A stretch of DNA of 64,000 nt from Bryum argenteum. Taxonomy: Eukaryota; Streptophyta; Bryopsida; Bryales; Bryaceae. The DNA is taken from positions 20,922,364 through 20,986,363 of the forward strand of contig CM073322.1 of NCBI GenBank assembly GCA_037043015.1. The letters run 5' to 3'. Shown here in pieces: positions 1 through 12,478 of this stretch (position 1 is the stretch's first letter; each line of letters begins with the position of its first letter). The notes under the pieces are model-generated. The model was not told the origin of the DNA and made no database searches. It saw nothing but the letters and a program-made list of their open reading frames with translations. Position numbers and translations under genes: made by a program.

Positions 1-960
1 ATATATCTTGCCACTTACTACCATCGTGATATCTGCTCTTTAACCAATAGCATAATTGGTGATTCAAATTCCAGACGAGGTTGAGCTTTTTAGAATCTAT
101 CCAGCTTTTCTGTTTCTGGAGTTCGGAGCGATGCGTTTTCTAGAGGTTGCTGTTTGATGAGGCCAGAGCTTCGGCTTGAGCAATAAGACCCTGCTGAGGT
201 TCGCATTTGGATGAGGCACTTTTGATTGAACACCTGGAATGCTCCCTCTCTGCTTCCGAGGTTGATATTCATTCCGGGGTACGAACCCTCCCTGATGTTT
301 GTCATTCTCTTTGAAGTACATGCATGTGCTCAATTGCCAAATCAAGCATTTTTAAGAATGCGATCCAAGGGTATCCATCGAAGTTTCTGTCTGAGCACAT
401 ATGAATGAGGATAATCAACCCTAGCTGCACCGGTCTACATTTTAAGATGGTTAACAAATTTCCCGAATTGGACCCGGACCAACTTATCTTCTCTCCGCTT
501 CTTAAGAGAAACTGCTACAGACTGTAGAATTTTTCTTCGTAGTCCACCAAGCAAGTCGCCGATTTAACATTGTCAAGGGAAGGATCTTTGCGCTTTGCAG
601 CATAACATGTTTGTTCACGTGCTAGTAAATTGACAGTAACAGCAAATTTGATTGTTGGCAAACTGTAAGCATCTCATATAACTTGAATGATGTTGTCGTG
701 CATGCGTACACAAAATATATTAGGATCAAAAAGTATCATCACCAGTTCCTGTGTAAGTTCTCATAACGTTGTACTCGGATGTACACGAGTTGAATTCACT
801 CTGGGGTCGTCACTGCTAGGCCTACTCTAGAAAAAAACGAAGACCATCTCAACATTTGCTACTCGGGTCCCAAAGAATGTCTGTCCTCTTTCGGCTCACA
901 AGCATGCAGTCATCAGAGGAATGGAATGGGATCGTCCATATGCCATCGCCTGTTATACTC
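1..960. other. Non-coding flank downstream of CCT4
   Basis: This stretch lies 3' of the CCT4 stop codon, which is on the minus strand. Reading frames here are short and overlapping, with no recognisable domain and no exon-like chain of splice sites. The part next to position 961 probably holds the CCT4 3' UTR. Nothing else could be identified. Confidence 0.5.
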
Positions 961-2453
961 TTACCGAGTGGACACTATATCATCTATCTTAAGAATCATG
1001 CGAACACATTCAGTAGCTAGTGAGAGTGCACTGGTGCTCACGAGCATTGGCTGAACCACATTCTCTTCCAAAATGTTGGTAATTTGTCCTTTCCTCACGT
1101 TGATGCCGGTATTGACCTGAGATAATCATGCAATCTCTGTAAGCTCTCTTTCCAAATAAGAAAAAAGGCAAGAAGGAACAGAACGAAAGCTACAGATAGA
1201 CATACCTCGCCGTTCGCATGCCGATTACGAAGCTCGGTGACAATGGCTATTGGGTTCAGACCGGCATTCTCAGCTAGTGTGAAGGGAATCACCTACACAG
1301 CGAAGAAGTCGGAACCACTTGTTAGTTGAATACTACAAAAGGTAATGAACAGCATCAAAAGCTCATGGAACATCTTTCTGAAGGAAACAAGAGGTTGACG
1401 AGCTACATGTCAAGGTGAATTTAGAGTTCTAAAGTCCAGACAGCGTAGCGAAGCGCGATATGAAGGTAGAAGTACCTCCATTGCATCAGCGAATGCACGC
1501 ACGCAGTAACTTTCCATGCCTTGTAGTGATCTAGCCCATGTACCCAATTGCCTAGAAACCTCGATCTCAGGTGCACCACCACCTGCGGCAGCAGAAATCT
1601 TAGAAAACCAACTTTGGAGGAAATGAGCTCTACCAAAAAGTGCTTCTATGCTAAATGGTATCATGATGCAAACGAACCTGCAATGAGATACCGCTGGTTC
1701 ACCAGACACCTAATAACACATAATGCATCGTGCAAGCTTCGTGCTGCCTCGTCAAGAACCTGATACAGTAAACGAGCCGATTATGCATTCCCGAAACAGC
1801 AACAGTACAAAGTTGGGTGGTAAGGCAACCAAAATGATATCATACCAGAGCATTTGAGCCTCGAACAACAATTGAGACTGTGCGTCCCATATTCTTAATA
1901 CCAGTCACCTTTACAACCTGTTGCACACAACAACAAAGCATCAGCTGCGCACACGTCTCAATGCAGAACAGAACGCTTAACAAGGATTCGTGAGATGATT
2001 GCTACTGTCCACATAAGAATCGGAGTCATTAAGATGAGACTATACTCAGCAATGATGAAGAAGAAAGAGATAATATTAGTCCTGAAATGTCACATAAGAA
2101 ATATAAGTGAGCTATGAGACTCACCCGGCCATTACCAACAGGGACCTCCTCCACCAGGTCAGCATGTCCAAGCTTCTCAGCACGGAAGTGTTCAATGTTT
2201 GCAATAGGAAGACAATTCAACGTTTTGCTAATGAACTCAATATCTTCCCGTTCCACGTCTTTGATTACGAGAATCTTTGCCTTGGCGAGATAATGTAATG
2301 ACAGGTCTGTCACTGCATCCCGCAATATACTCTTCTGTACAAGTAGAACATTGCAACCTGTAGCCCGGATTTTCTTGATCATACCTAAGATGTAGTTCCT
2401 CTCCTCCTTGAGAATCCTGTCCATCTGCAGAGGAGCAGTTGATAGTAAGCATC

Positions 2454-2527
<74 letters not shown>

Positions 2528-4052
2528 GTTTGATAGAAGCAGCGATAGGAATGAGGACTTACTTGGGTGTAATCAGACACAATAACACTCTGCTCGATGT
2601 CGGTTTTGGGAGGAGAAATCTGGAACTGGATCAATCCGATTTTCGCATTTTCTACACGCGTGGGTCCTCCAGCTGTGTGACTCGCTTTGTGATCAAACAC
2701 AAGACCTTTCACCAACTCAGTGTCATCAACCTGTCAATCCCGGAGAATTTAGTGACAGATCATTACCAGGAAGCGAAACGAAAGAGATTGAAATGCATAT
2801 GAGGTCAAGGGCTTACCGTTCCTCCCAACTTCCTCAAAACTTTAATATCTCGAAGATCGACACTATCAGGTCGATCAAGGTCCCGCACATTTAGCACCGC
2901 ATCGACTGCCAATGGTGCCAGCAGTGACGAATATTGACTCACAACCTGCACGGAACTCCAGTAAGTCTCCGAAATAGATGCGAAACCACTTACTGTTTGT
3001 ATCAAAACTAGGTAGTCTCTAAGTACACGAATGCCCAAACGTAGAAGCTTCCATGTGCTGGGAACTATACAAGAAGCTCCACGGAAAGAAGTTAACTGTT
3101 GGGACACAGAGGCCGTGCCTTGATATGATCGAATATTAGGATTCAGAAGATACTCCTATCGTTTATCTGCAATCGAAGGATTGAATAACATCACTGTCTC
3201 ACAAGAGGTTACAACTGTCATACCTTACTGTTTAGAGAAGTGCTTGCAATTTTAACAAGTTGATCCTGATCAGTTAGCTCGACAGGAATGGCCATAGATT
3301 TAATAACCTGCGTCCCAACCATGAAATTAATACACAGTCGCCGAAACGTATACTTGAGGAGTTACTTAAAATGAGAGACAACAAGAAAGAACATGCTCAC
3401 CTCAACGGCTTTCTCAGAAGCCTTGTGAAGAGCTTCAGATATTGTGGTGGGATGAACACCTTTTCCCAAAAGATTCAAACATTGCTTCAACAACGCCCCA
3501 GCCAAAACAACAACTGCAACCCAAAAACCCTAAGTAAGCACACCGACTTGATCGTCCATTGCTCAATATCGCTTAATCGATCATGAAAGAACCATCTCAT
3601 TAACGGTGACATACTCTTCGATTGAATAAAAATTCTCTTCCAAGGACATAAGACTTCAACTGATGATACCTGTGGTAGTGCCGTCTCCAGCAACAATATC
3701 TTGCGATTTCGAAAGCTCTACAAGCATCTTGGCAGCAGGCTGCACAACTTCCATCTACAAACAGATCGCGCGCAAAGCATCAGACCTAAATCCAAACGAA
3801 AAATCTCTGATACCCAATGACGAAAACCGAAGAGCAGAGGCGAACCTTGTCGAGAATGGTGGCACCGTCGTTGGTGATGATAACATCGCCGTTGGCAGAG
3901 GACAACATTTTGTCCATGCCGCGAGGGCCCAGACTGGTGCGCACGGCATCGGCGACGGCCTTGGCGGCCACCATGTTAGCATGGCGGATATCGTCCTTGC
4001 GCTTCGTGTCTACGTACTTCTCAGTGTTATTACGAACCTTGGGTCCCGCCAT
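961..4052 (-). CDS. CCT4: T-complex protein 1 subunit delta (CCT4 chaperonin)
   Basis: Delta subunit of the cytosolic CCT/TRiC chaperonin, which folds actin, tubulin and other clients in an ATP-driven double ring. Twelve exons read from the minus strand: 4052-3846, 3754-3670, 3513-3401, 3307-3224, 2945-2817, 2730-2563, 2424-2125, 1917-1846, 1759-1678, 1582-1476, 1292-1206, 1116-961. All junctions are GT-AG, phases match, and the sum is 1590 nt (529 aa), the usual family length. Group II chaperonin signatures are in order: LGPRGMDKM and NDGATIL in exon 1, the nucleotide-binding GDGTTT near residue 92, and GGGAPE near residue 414. The [10 protein letters not shown]-terminus points to the delta subunit. 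The start is the ATG at 4052; a longer upstream reading only adds a non-conserved leader. Intron 6 contains a long AG microsatellite. The gene appears intact. Family and subunit are confident; exact splice sites were read by eye. Confidence 0.95.
2457..2522. repeat. (AG)33 microsatellite in a CCT4 intron
   Basis: An uninterrupted run of 33 AG dinucleotides sits in CCT4 intron 6, between the exons ending at 2563 and starting at 2424. On the transcribed strand it reads CT, so it forms an extended pyrimidine tract near the 3' splice site of that intron. Length variation between individuals is likely. Confidence 0.97.
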
Positions 4053-4260
4053 TGTGGCTGCGATCGATCGAGCAAGCAAGGAAAGGATCGGTAGAGGAGA
4101 AGAGAATGGAGAAGAAGTTAGAGAAGGGAAGGAAGAAGGTCCAGTACCACCATAGCCAGCACTACGATACTCTGCGACAACCGCAGTGCGTTCGAAAACA
4201 GAAGAGCGGTCGAGAATACGGTCTTGGGGTCTCGACCTGAGGAACCCTAATTCCTCTCAT

Positions 4261-4268
4261 AAACCCTA
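4261..4268 (+). promoter_or_regulatory. Telo-box upstream of CCT4
   Basis: AAACCCTA lies about 210 bp upstream of the CCT4 start codon, with a related GAACCCTAATT about 20 bp closer. In plants this interstitial telomere motif is common in promoters of housekeeping and translation genes active in dividing cells. The match is short, so its function here is inferred from position and gene class. Confidence 0.4.
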
Positions 4269-6473
4269 CCACCCTCTTTTCTATACCCATGTGAAAGCGT
4301 AATGTTTGAAATTTATCTCTTGTGAATGACTTGTTATTTAGGTTTGATTCGATGGTTTGAGATGGAGCTAAAGTACCTTAGAGAAGATGGGTATTTTTGT
4401 TTGGTTGATGGCATTATACTTCTTGGCAAAGGAGAAGTATCGTTTTATTTCTAAAGGATTTTATAAGATTCAAATATTTATTGAGAGATATCATGAATGT
4501 CCCAAAATGATGAGGTATACTTGATGGGTTTCTCTTGAGCGGAAATAATTCAACTTTAAATAAAGATTGAAATGCAATGTGGTAAAGATAGAACATCGTG
4601 TAGAAATAACACCTAAGACAAAAATTTATGCCTTGCAACCAACTACTAATCAATTACTAATGGGCATTCGCAGCAAACTCCTTAAAAAAGCAAAAACTTG
4701 CTACATTTTGCTTGACAAAGGTCATTTTCTTTGTTCACCGGACTGCCTATTTACTGCTACTTTTGATGGTCTGCTAGATAAACGCTCAAAATCCATGAAG
4801 CATAGTAGCCCACTCTCGTCACTAAGGGCGATGACTCCGTGGGTTTCCATCCGCTGACACAGCCGCAGCCGCTCCTCCTTGATTGTGGCTCCCGGCTCCA
4901 CATCGAGCTTCGTGTTGCTCTAGGTCTTTTCAGCGACTATTAATATGTTTTCCCACTCAAACCTTCAACTCTCTTTATTCCCTCCAATACCCTAGCTCTT
5001 ATGAGAAGTTGGCATTGGTCTTTGACCCCAATTTAACAATGTAAAACAGTGGTATATGCAAGCAAGTTTTTCATTTGCTAATTTTAGCATCATGTACAGC
5101 TTGTCTTTAATGAGGAGATGGAAGATTCATCCCATGTATAATATACCACGTAACATCGTGTTGTTTCAATGTATCAATGTCATTCAGTTGATCATGTTGC
5201 TCTCCAAATGAAGATGCACGTAACTCTGTTGCCCAAGAGTAATAATTTGGAATGCTATAATCATGATCACGCATTATTACTCACTAGGAATCTCTTGTGT
5301 CACTTCACCAGTACTTCTCTGGTCGCATCGGTTCCCCAGAGGCTTGCATGTAATTTGTTTAACCCCTAAATGTCCATGCGGTCATTTTGATACATTTTCG
5401 ATGAGTGGAGGGGTTTTGATACTTTTTGGATGCGCGGAGGGATGTTTGTGCAACTTCCATTCCGTCATCTCACATTTTTCATCCAAAGATAGTGTCGTTA
5501 AGACAAAGGTGAACAACTTTCAAGTTGGTGAGTTTTTTATTGCAATTGGTTTATTGGTAATATTTTCACTTCAAAGTGAAAATGTTGGCATCTTGTGGTT
5601 TGTTTTGCGTTTTGACACGTTATAATCTGGCAATCTATGCAGCCTTATGACTCAAATTTTGGTCCACATAGTCTTAAAAAAAAATTCACAAGTGTGTACA
5701 GTTAAGAACTAAAAAGCATGTCTTCTTTTTTATCTGTGACATGTTTTTTAAAATTGTGTTTTTTGGCTAAAATAACAAGGCATTTAGGAGTTAAAGGGTG
5801 CTTTGTGCTTTGTAAACGTACACATTGCATTCAAAACTTCACATGTCAATGTGTTAATATCTACGAAATCTCAACAAGACGCAATCTAATTGACATAAGC
5901 TGCAGAGAGGTAACTTGGAATGTCATAGGGCACAAATTTGCGAGAGGAACATGCGTGAATATAGGTGATTAGGGTTTGCTTAATCTTAACCCCTAAATGG
6001 TTTGACTCATTTGAAGCAAAAAAAAAAAAAAACATCCTCAAATATAGTGTTTTTAAAAATAAACAAAGGTAAGTTATATGGATCTCAACCGTACGACCTC
6101 GTAGTAAACATATTGTACATCATGTGTGTCAAACTCTGAGTCATGAGGCCTTGTAAATTGCAAGATCGTAACGGATCAACAATCAAAAAACATCACAAAA
6201 TCTCAACATTTTCACAAAATCTCAACATTTTCACAAAATGCTACCAATAGACTCATTGGGATGAAAAAATCATCACCAATGACAAAGATGTTAACCTAGA
6301 TCTCAATAACACCCCTAAACAAAATTCAATATCCATGAAAAAAATTCTTTGAGCAATTAATCGCCTTACAATAAATAAATAAAACCTCCAAATAAATAAA
6401 TAAAAACTTGGGATTAATCCTAAGACGACCAAAGTCATAATAAAAATGATAAATAATCAATGTGATTCATAGA
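4269..6473. other. AT-rich spacer left of the retrotransposon
   Basis: Spacer between the CCT4 promoter and the LTR element. It contains only short reading frames without known domains, A/T homopolymers such as the A run near 6020, and a small direct duplication of TCACAAAATCTCAACATTT near 6195-6235. No gene or RNA could be supported. Confidence 0.5.
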
Positions 6474-6478
6474 AGTAG
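6474..6478. repeat. Target-site duplication, left copy (AGTAG)
   Basis: AGTAG directly precedes the TG of the 5' LTR and is repeated exactly after the 3' LTR at 12440-12444. This fixes both element ends and shows insertion by integrase rather than a rearranged pair of LTRs. Confidence 0.9.
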
Positions 6479-6763
6479 TGTTACGACTTCCACGGTCCTA
6501 ACAGTTACAGTAGTTACGTAGCCCATAATGCAGTTATAACAATTAGACTATATAATACCAGCATAAGGATGTTATTCCTTATCTGGTATTTTGTGTTCAT
6601 GCTACGATGTTCTTCTTCATGATATATGAGAATACTTAATCACAAATATCATATCACGCTCCATTTGCATGCGTACTTTCTTGGAATGTGTTCATTGAGT
6701 TCAAACTGTCCGGAGGAGGTTGCAGTCGAAACATGAGCCCTTGTCAAATGTCGATCCCTGACA
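6479..6763 (+). repeat. 5' LTR
   Basis: 285-bp long terminal repeat beginning TGTTACGACTTCC and ending CCCTGACA. A TATA-like ACTATATAATACC near 6549 could be the element promoter. The last 110 bp or so match the 3' LTR exactly, while differences cluster in the first 190 bp. Confidence 0.93.
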
Positions 6764-6955
6764 TAATACCAGATCACACAATCGGTTCAAGTTTCGTTGC
6801 AGGCATGACGGCCCTAGAGTGAGGGTGTGCAGTGTTGACTTATAATTACAATTTTGTAACTTCAGATATGGAAGGAGGAAAATTACATTCCGAAGTAACG
6901 AACCGAAATAATTTTCTTGGCATTGACTTATCTTTGTGAAACATTGTTGTTGACG

Positions 6956-7594
6956 ATGGATCAAGGAGATGTGATGGAATCGGGTAGTCTTCCGTTGCAC
7001 GAGGAGGTTGTGCCGATTGGGCGGTGTGTCATCCAACAACAGGTGCAAAGTGTGCTTCAAGCGGCACTTCCTCACGTCATACAACAAGTTATTGATCGGG
7101 CAGTGCAAGACATCATCCCGTATCTCCCGGAGCTCAAGTCTTGGAGTTGACAGGGTTCTCGAGAGATGGGAAGGTACAACATGCTCGAGGATGGAGTCAA
7201 GGAGTCCAAGGTAGCGGCACCTGAGAGGTTTTCAGGAAAGAAGGGTAACGAGGTCTACCGTTGGTTTGCACAACTAAGGCTTGTATTTCATGCGAAGCCA
7301 CGCACGTACCAATCGGGGGAGATAAAATTGCGTCGCGCTCTTTCTTACATGACCGGGTCACCAAAGTCGGGCCATGCCAATTTTGCAGGCACTCGATGAA
7401 GGAAGGAAACATAACTTGCTCGAAGATTACGCTGCTTTCCGAGAAGCAGTAATCAATGTGTATGGTGATATCGATCGACGAGGCACGGCTGAAGATCTCA
7501 TAGCAAAGCTTCGTCAGACGGGAGCGGTGACAACATACATCTCCACTTTTAACGAGTCGCACAACTTGACCGAAATGAGTCCAGTCTTGTAGCA
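6956..7594 (+). pseudogene. Broken gag region of the retrotransposon
   Basis: The gag-like region starts at the ATG at 6956 and is split into at least three frames, with stops at about 7148, 7397 and 7592. Recognisable pieces are a capsid-like stretch with ERFSGKKGNEVYRWFAQLRLVF near 7220-7282 and a second with ALDEGRKHNLLEDYAAFREA near 7383-7445. Such W-F-x-x-L capsid motifs are typical of gypsy Gag, the particle protein. At least two indels or stops disrupt it, so it cannot encode a working capsid. Confidence 0.8.
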
Positions 7595-7734
7595 AAGTTT
7601 CGATCGGGATTGAAGGACGAGATACTCGATTGAAAGAGCAAATCGCAGAGACTCAGCCACGCCGGTTGCACGAGTGGATAGCGATGGCGTCACGCATTGA
7701 CGAACGTCTCTGGAGTCGAAAGTAGACTCGTCGT

Positions 7735-10700
7735 TTGCCAACTGAAATGTTTGCCCCAAGAAGTTCAAGCGTTAACATCCGTACACCAGACCCACTCAAC
7801 TCTGGTCCGGTACCTATGGAACTTGGAGCAGTTCGTGGGTCATCAACTCTAGCGAAGACTGCAGCGGCAAGATTAGAATATCAACGTTCAAGGTCGTTGC
7901 TGGGGATGTGGAGAGGTTGGCCACATACGTACAAAGTGCCCGACGAACCCATCTCGCCCATTATCCGTCGCAGTTACCATCGAATCAGACACTGGAGTCT
8001 CGGGAAAAGCTATAGCCTGGGACTGAATTCAGAATTTCAGTACCCGGGCGTGATGCAAACTGCCGCAGCTACGATTCCTCTACTCACATGCGGCTCGTCA
8101 TGGAATGAAAGACTGAATAAACTTCCAAGCTCTCGCGAGAGAAGCATGGAATTAATGCAACTAGAATCCACAGATACTAGTGCACACTTAACTTTGCAGG
8201 TCATGATTAACTCATGCAAAGCACAAACTTTGATTGATTCAGGAGCTACTGGAGTGTTCATGCACCCCAAGTTTGCGGAAAAATGCAATGCTGTTGTACG
8301 ACTCAAGGCCAATCCAAGGGAGGTTCGAGTGATCGACGAACGTGTGATTGACTCGGGCTTGATTACGCACCAGGCTGAGGTCCAACTCGTCATTGGAAGT
8401 CATTGCGAGACTCTGTTGGCAGAAATTACCAACACTGGCCAATATTCCTGTATTCTAGGCATGCCGTGGCTGGTTTGCCATGACCCGTCAATCCAATGGT
8501 CTCAACGCCAGGTTCTGTTCCAATCATCTTATTGCGTTCAGAATTGTTTCGGTAGCTCAGACATGCGACTACATGATACCGAACATACAGATATAATGCT
8601 AAAAAAACAGCTACATGGAACCCCGGATCTGTCCCAACAAGTAGCTGACAGTAGTAGTTCACCGCTCCATGGTAAATGCGGTGTCATGAACAAAGAAGAG
8701 CCACGGAGCACGCAGCTTGTGGACTCATCCGAACAGAAGGACCAAAGATCGGAATTCCAACAACTCAAGCTTCTCAAACCAAAATTGCTACACCTTCCAT
8801 TTCACGGTGCAGATCACCAAGAGCTGGCCGAAATTGGACAAGCTGAAGTTGGACAAGTTGATTCAGCATCATCGAAGCTGCAGTTAGCAGTTGTTTCTGT
8901 TGATCAAAGCTCATCGAAAGGCGGGAGTGGTTCTCTGCTGATGGAACCTCATCAAAGTCATGAAATTGATCGAAGTTCACTGAAGTTGCAGTTGGAAGTT
9001 GCAGAAGCTGCAGAGACAAAGTGGGACCAGTCTTTGATCAAGGCTGCTGAACCAGAACCTTGTCGACTTGTCACTGATCTTGGCGACACTCAACCGTCGT
9101 TACACATGTTTGTCTCTGCTACGACGTTCGAACTTTCCGCAACTGAAGCTGATACTTACATCCTCGAAATTTGTGAATATACTCATGAAAGTGAGTCTGC
9201 GAAAACCACAATTCCAGTGGAGTACGCTGATTTGCAAGGGGCTTTTAGTGAAGACGCCTCGAATGAATTACCAAATCACGGCGTGTCCGACATGAAAATT
9301 GAATTTAAGGATGGACAAGAACCACGTAACACCGGGTTACGACCCATGTCTCCGATATAGTTGGAAACACTGCGTAAGTACTTGGACGAAAACTTGGGCA
9401 AAGGCTGGATTCGCAGATCCAAATCACCAGTTTCTGCACCCATCGTGTTTGCACGAAAGAAGGATGGCTCAATCAGGGTATGTGTCGACTATCGCAATTT
9501 AAATGCTGTAACTGTACGCAACCGCTATCCTCTTCCATTGATTCCTGAGTTGACAGATCGCCTAGTGGGAGCCACAATATTCACAAAGCTTGATATCCGC
9601 GAAGCCTACCATCGCGTTCGAATGTCACCAGGTCATGAATACAAAACAGCCTTTAAGACGCGATACGGGCTTTTCGAATATCTCGTCATGCCATTCGGCC
9701 TGACAAACGCTCGGTAAATTCCAATCTCATATGCGACATTTTTGGCGATCTCCTCGACTTATCTGTTGTTATTTATTTGGATGACATACTAATCTTCTCA
9801 CCTACTCTGGAAGAACACCGTCAAGTAGTTCGGCAAGTATTACAACGCTTACAAGACCATGGACTTTATGCCAAGGAATCTAAATGCGAATTTCATCGAC
9901 AATCTGTCGAATTCCTCGGCATGATCAAGCAAGCTTCTCTCGGCCTCGCCATGTGTCAAGACAAAGTTCGAACCATTCAGGAATGGCCAATTCCGACTTC
10001 AGTCAAGGAAGTACAAGCTTTTTTGGGTTTTGCCAACTTTTATCGACGCTTTATTAATAATTATTCTCAATTGGCTTTGCCGCTTATCGCTCTGACACAG
10101 AAAAACCGACCTTTTCTTTGGACAACTACTGCAGAATCGGCCTCTCATGATCTCAAGTCCAAGTTTATACAGGCCCCTATTCTCATACATCCCAATTTTG
10201 AGCAGCCGTTTATTGTTGAAACTGATGCTTCTGATATGGCCACTGCCGCGATTCTTTCCCAGTACGGGACTGACGGCCAGTTGCACCCATGTGCATACAG
10301 AAGTTCAAAATTGACTGCTGCTGAACAGAATTATGACATATATGACAAAGAATTACTAAGTGTCATTCTCGCTTTTCAAGACTGGCGTGTATACTTGGAA
10401 GGATCGCCGCATTCTATTGACGTCATTTCCGACCACAACGACTTGGAATACTTTTTGAGCACCAAGCAACTAAACCGTCGGCAAGCTCGTTGGTCTGAGT
10501 TTCTGTCCACTTTTAACTTTCAGATTCACCATCGGCCGAGCTCGTTGAATGCAAGGGCGGACGCTCTGTCTCGTCGAGTCGATCTCATGGACGGAAAATC
10601 TCCAGAAGCACGACCTCTCTTTCGACTCGCTGCTCTCGAAGCTTGTTCTCAAGTTTGGACAGACGATCGCCTCATTCACGAAATACAATCTGCAACTTCT

Positions 10701-11922
10701 GAAGCTACGTTGCTTCAACCTCTTATCAATTTGCTCAAGCAGGACCCGAATCAGCTCTCTGCAGACATTCGACATCGATTAGAGCCATATACTTACAATC
10801 ATGGCATCCTTCGATTCCACGATCGTATCTACGTCCCTGATGATGCTGAACTTCAGAGGCAAGTTCTCAGATCTCGCCATGATGCTCCCGCAGCCGGACA
10901 CCAAGGACGAGCAAAGACCCTGGAGTTGGTCACTCGCACGTTTTACTGGCCGACTCTTAGACGATATGTTAATCACTATGTCGACGGATGTGATACTTGC
11001 CAAAGATCGAAACCCTCACATCATGCGCGCTACGGACTACTGCAGCCTATTCCAGCTGCTCAAGCGCCTTGGAAAAGAATCTCTGCTGATTTTATTGTCA
11101 AATTACCAGTAAGCAATGGATACGACTCTGTGTTGGTCGTCATTGACAAGAACACGAAGCTGGGGCACTTTTATTCCTACTCATGAAACTGTCACCTCAC
11201 AGGAAACTGCTTCGTTGTATTTACATAATGTATGGAAACATCACGGCACACCGGAGGCAGTTATATGAGACAGAGGACCGGTGTCCGTCTCAAAGTTCAT
11301 GCGGCGGCTGTTCGATCTTCTTCGCATCAAGCCGTCTCCAACGACTGCCTTCCATCCACAAGCTGATGGCCAGACTGAACGGGTCAATCAGGTTCTTGAA
11401 CAGTATCTCCGTATGTTCACGACGAGAAGACAAGATGATTGGGCGGATCTCCTCCCTCTAGCTGAATTTGCCTATAATAATGCTGTTCATTCCGCCACGG
11501 GATTCTCACCATTCTACGCCACATACGGATACCATCCATCTTTCTCATTCATGACTCCATCTTCTTCTATGGTTCCAGCAGCTGAAGATCGAGTCCGACA
11601 TCTCCAGGAAGTCCACGAAGAATTGAAGACAATGATCAATCTCGCAGGAGAGCAAGCTAAACGCAATTACGATAAGAAGGTACACCTACAGCCCAATTTT
11701 CAACTTGGAGATAAAGTTCTTCTGTGCCACGACAACATTGCTACCAATGCACCATCTCGGAAGTTGTCTTCAAAATTTCTTGGTCCGTTTCCCATCATTT
11801 CAAAACTCTCTGATGTCGTTTATCGTTTGAAACTTCCAAAAACATTGCGTATTCATGATGTTTTTCATGTCTCGCTTTTGGAACGTTATTCTCTCGATAC
11901 CATTGCGGACGACAATGACTAA
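7735..11922 (+). pseudogene. Broken pol region (protease, RT, RNase H, integrase)
   Basis: Open segments 7735-9360, 9361-9717, 9777-11186 and 11281-11922 carry pol domains in gypsy order. The aspartic protease active site DSGAT is at 8236. RT begins near 9361, with [12 protein letters not shown] and [10 protein letters not shown], and has the catalytic YLDD at 9774-9785. RNase H starts near 10200 with ETDASD. The integrase HHCC zinc finger ends CDTCQRSK near 10990, and its C-terminal half has FHPQADGQTERVNQ near 11353. Lesions include an in-frame TAG at 9358, a frame break inside RT near 9715, and a break inside the integrase core between 11186 and 11281. The enzyme is therefore inactive. A 5' segment (7735-8100) is poorly conserved and may include nucleocapsid remnants. 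Confidence 0.9.
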
Positions 11923-12141
11923 GAAATCCACCACCTATTATTACTCCCGAAGGAGACTTAGAATATGAGGTAGATCATATCTTAGACTCGCTGTTTGTTT
12001 TGGTCGTTGGAAAAAACTTGATCTCTTGTTTCATGGAAAGGATATGGTCCCGAGGAAAATCCAGGGAACCGATTCAACCGAGAATGCTCCCGATATCGTT
12101 GCAACTTTTCACAAATCCCATCCTCATGCGCCACGAGACGT
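11923..12141 (+). pseudogene. Chromodomain remnant at the integrase C-terminus
   Basis: After the stop near 11920, reading on gives DLEYEVDHILDS (near 11955-11990), then a frame-shifted stretch reading WKGYGPEEN (near 12038-12064) and NAPDIVATFHK (near 12083-12115). The E-x-E-x-I-L-D-S and W-K-G-Y-x-x-x-x-N-T-W-E pattern is a chromodomain, which targets chromoviruses to particular chromatin. At least two indels split it here. The assignment rests on these short motifs. Confidence 0.65.
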
Positions 12142-12150
12142 AAGAGGGGG
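12142..12150 (+). other. Polypurine tract of the retrotransposon
   Basis: AAGAGGGGG ends three bases before the 3' LTR. It is the expected primer site for plus-strand DNA synthesis in LTR retrotransposons. Confidence 0.75.
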
Positions 12151-12153
12151 TAA

Positions 12154-12439
12154 TGTTACGACTTCCACGGTCCTAACGATTCTGATGAGTTACGTAGCCC
12201 ATAATGCGATTATAACAATTAGACTATATAATACCAAAGATAAGGATGTTATTCCTTATCCGGTATTTTGTGTTCATGCTACGATGTTCTTCTTCATGAT
12301 ATATGAGAATACTTAATCACAGTCATATCACAGTCTCCATTTGCATGCGTACTTTCTTGGAATGTGTTCATTGAGTTCAAACTGTCCGGAGGAGGTTGCA
12401 GTCGAAACATGAGCCCTTGTCAAATGTCGATCCCTGACA
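12154..12439 (+). repeat. 3' LTR
   Basis: 286-bp partner of the 5' LTR, beginning TGTTACGACTTCC and ending CCCTGACA, followed by the AGTAG target duplication at 12440-12444. It carries the same TATA-like stretch near 12225. Confidence 0.93.
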
Positions 12440-12478
12440 AGTAGTCAAGCAACATAGTGTTCATTCTAAAAGGGGTTA

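Larger units (their letters stand above)
6479..12439 (+). mobile_element. Ty3/gypsy chromodomain LTR retrotransposon, degenerate
   Basis: A 5.96-kb LTR element. The two LTRs (6479-6763 and 12154-12439) both begin TG and end CA. A perfect 5-bp target duplication AGTAG flanks it at 6474-6478 and 12440-12444. Internal order is gag-like, aspartic protease, reverse transcriptase, RNase H, integrase, then remains of a chromodomain. RT before integrase defines Ty3/gypsy, and the C-terminal chromodomain remnant places it among chromoviruses. A polypurine tract precedes the 3' LTR. Stops and frame changes interrupt gag and pol repeatedly, so it should not move on its own. The LTRs differ at roughly 15-20 positions by eye, clustered in their first half. 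I could not find a usual TGG-type primer binding site just after the 5' LTR. Confidence 0.95.

Noticed and set aside
2029-2715. 228-codon minus-strand frame with a long Ser-Leu run
   Set aside because: It joins CCT4 exons 6 and 7 by reading through the intron; the Ser-Leu run is the (AG)n microsatellite.
3786-4079. Longer CCT4 N-terminus starting at 4079
   Set aside because: The upstream codons are non-conserved; the ATG at 4052 gives the usual plant CCT4 start and a normal protein length.
6764-6810. tRNA-like T-arm look of CGGTTCAAGTTTCG after the 5' LTR
   Set aside because: No acceptor, D or anticodon arms can be drawn around it; it is not a tRNA gene and not a convincing primer site.
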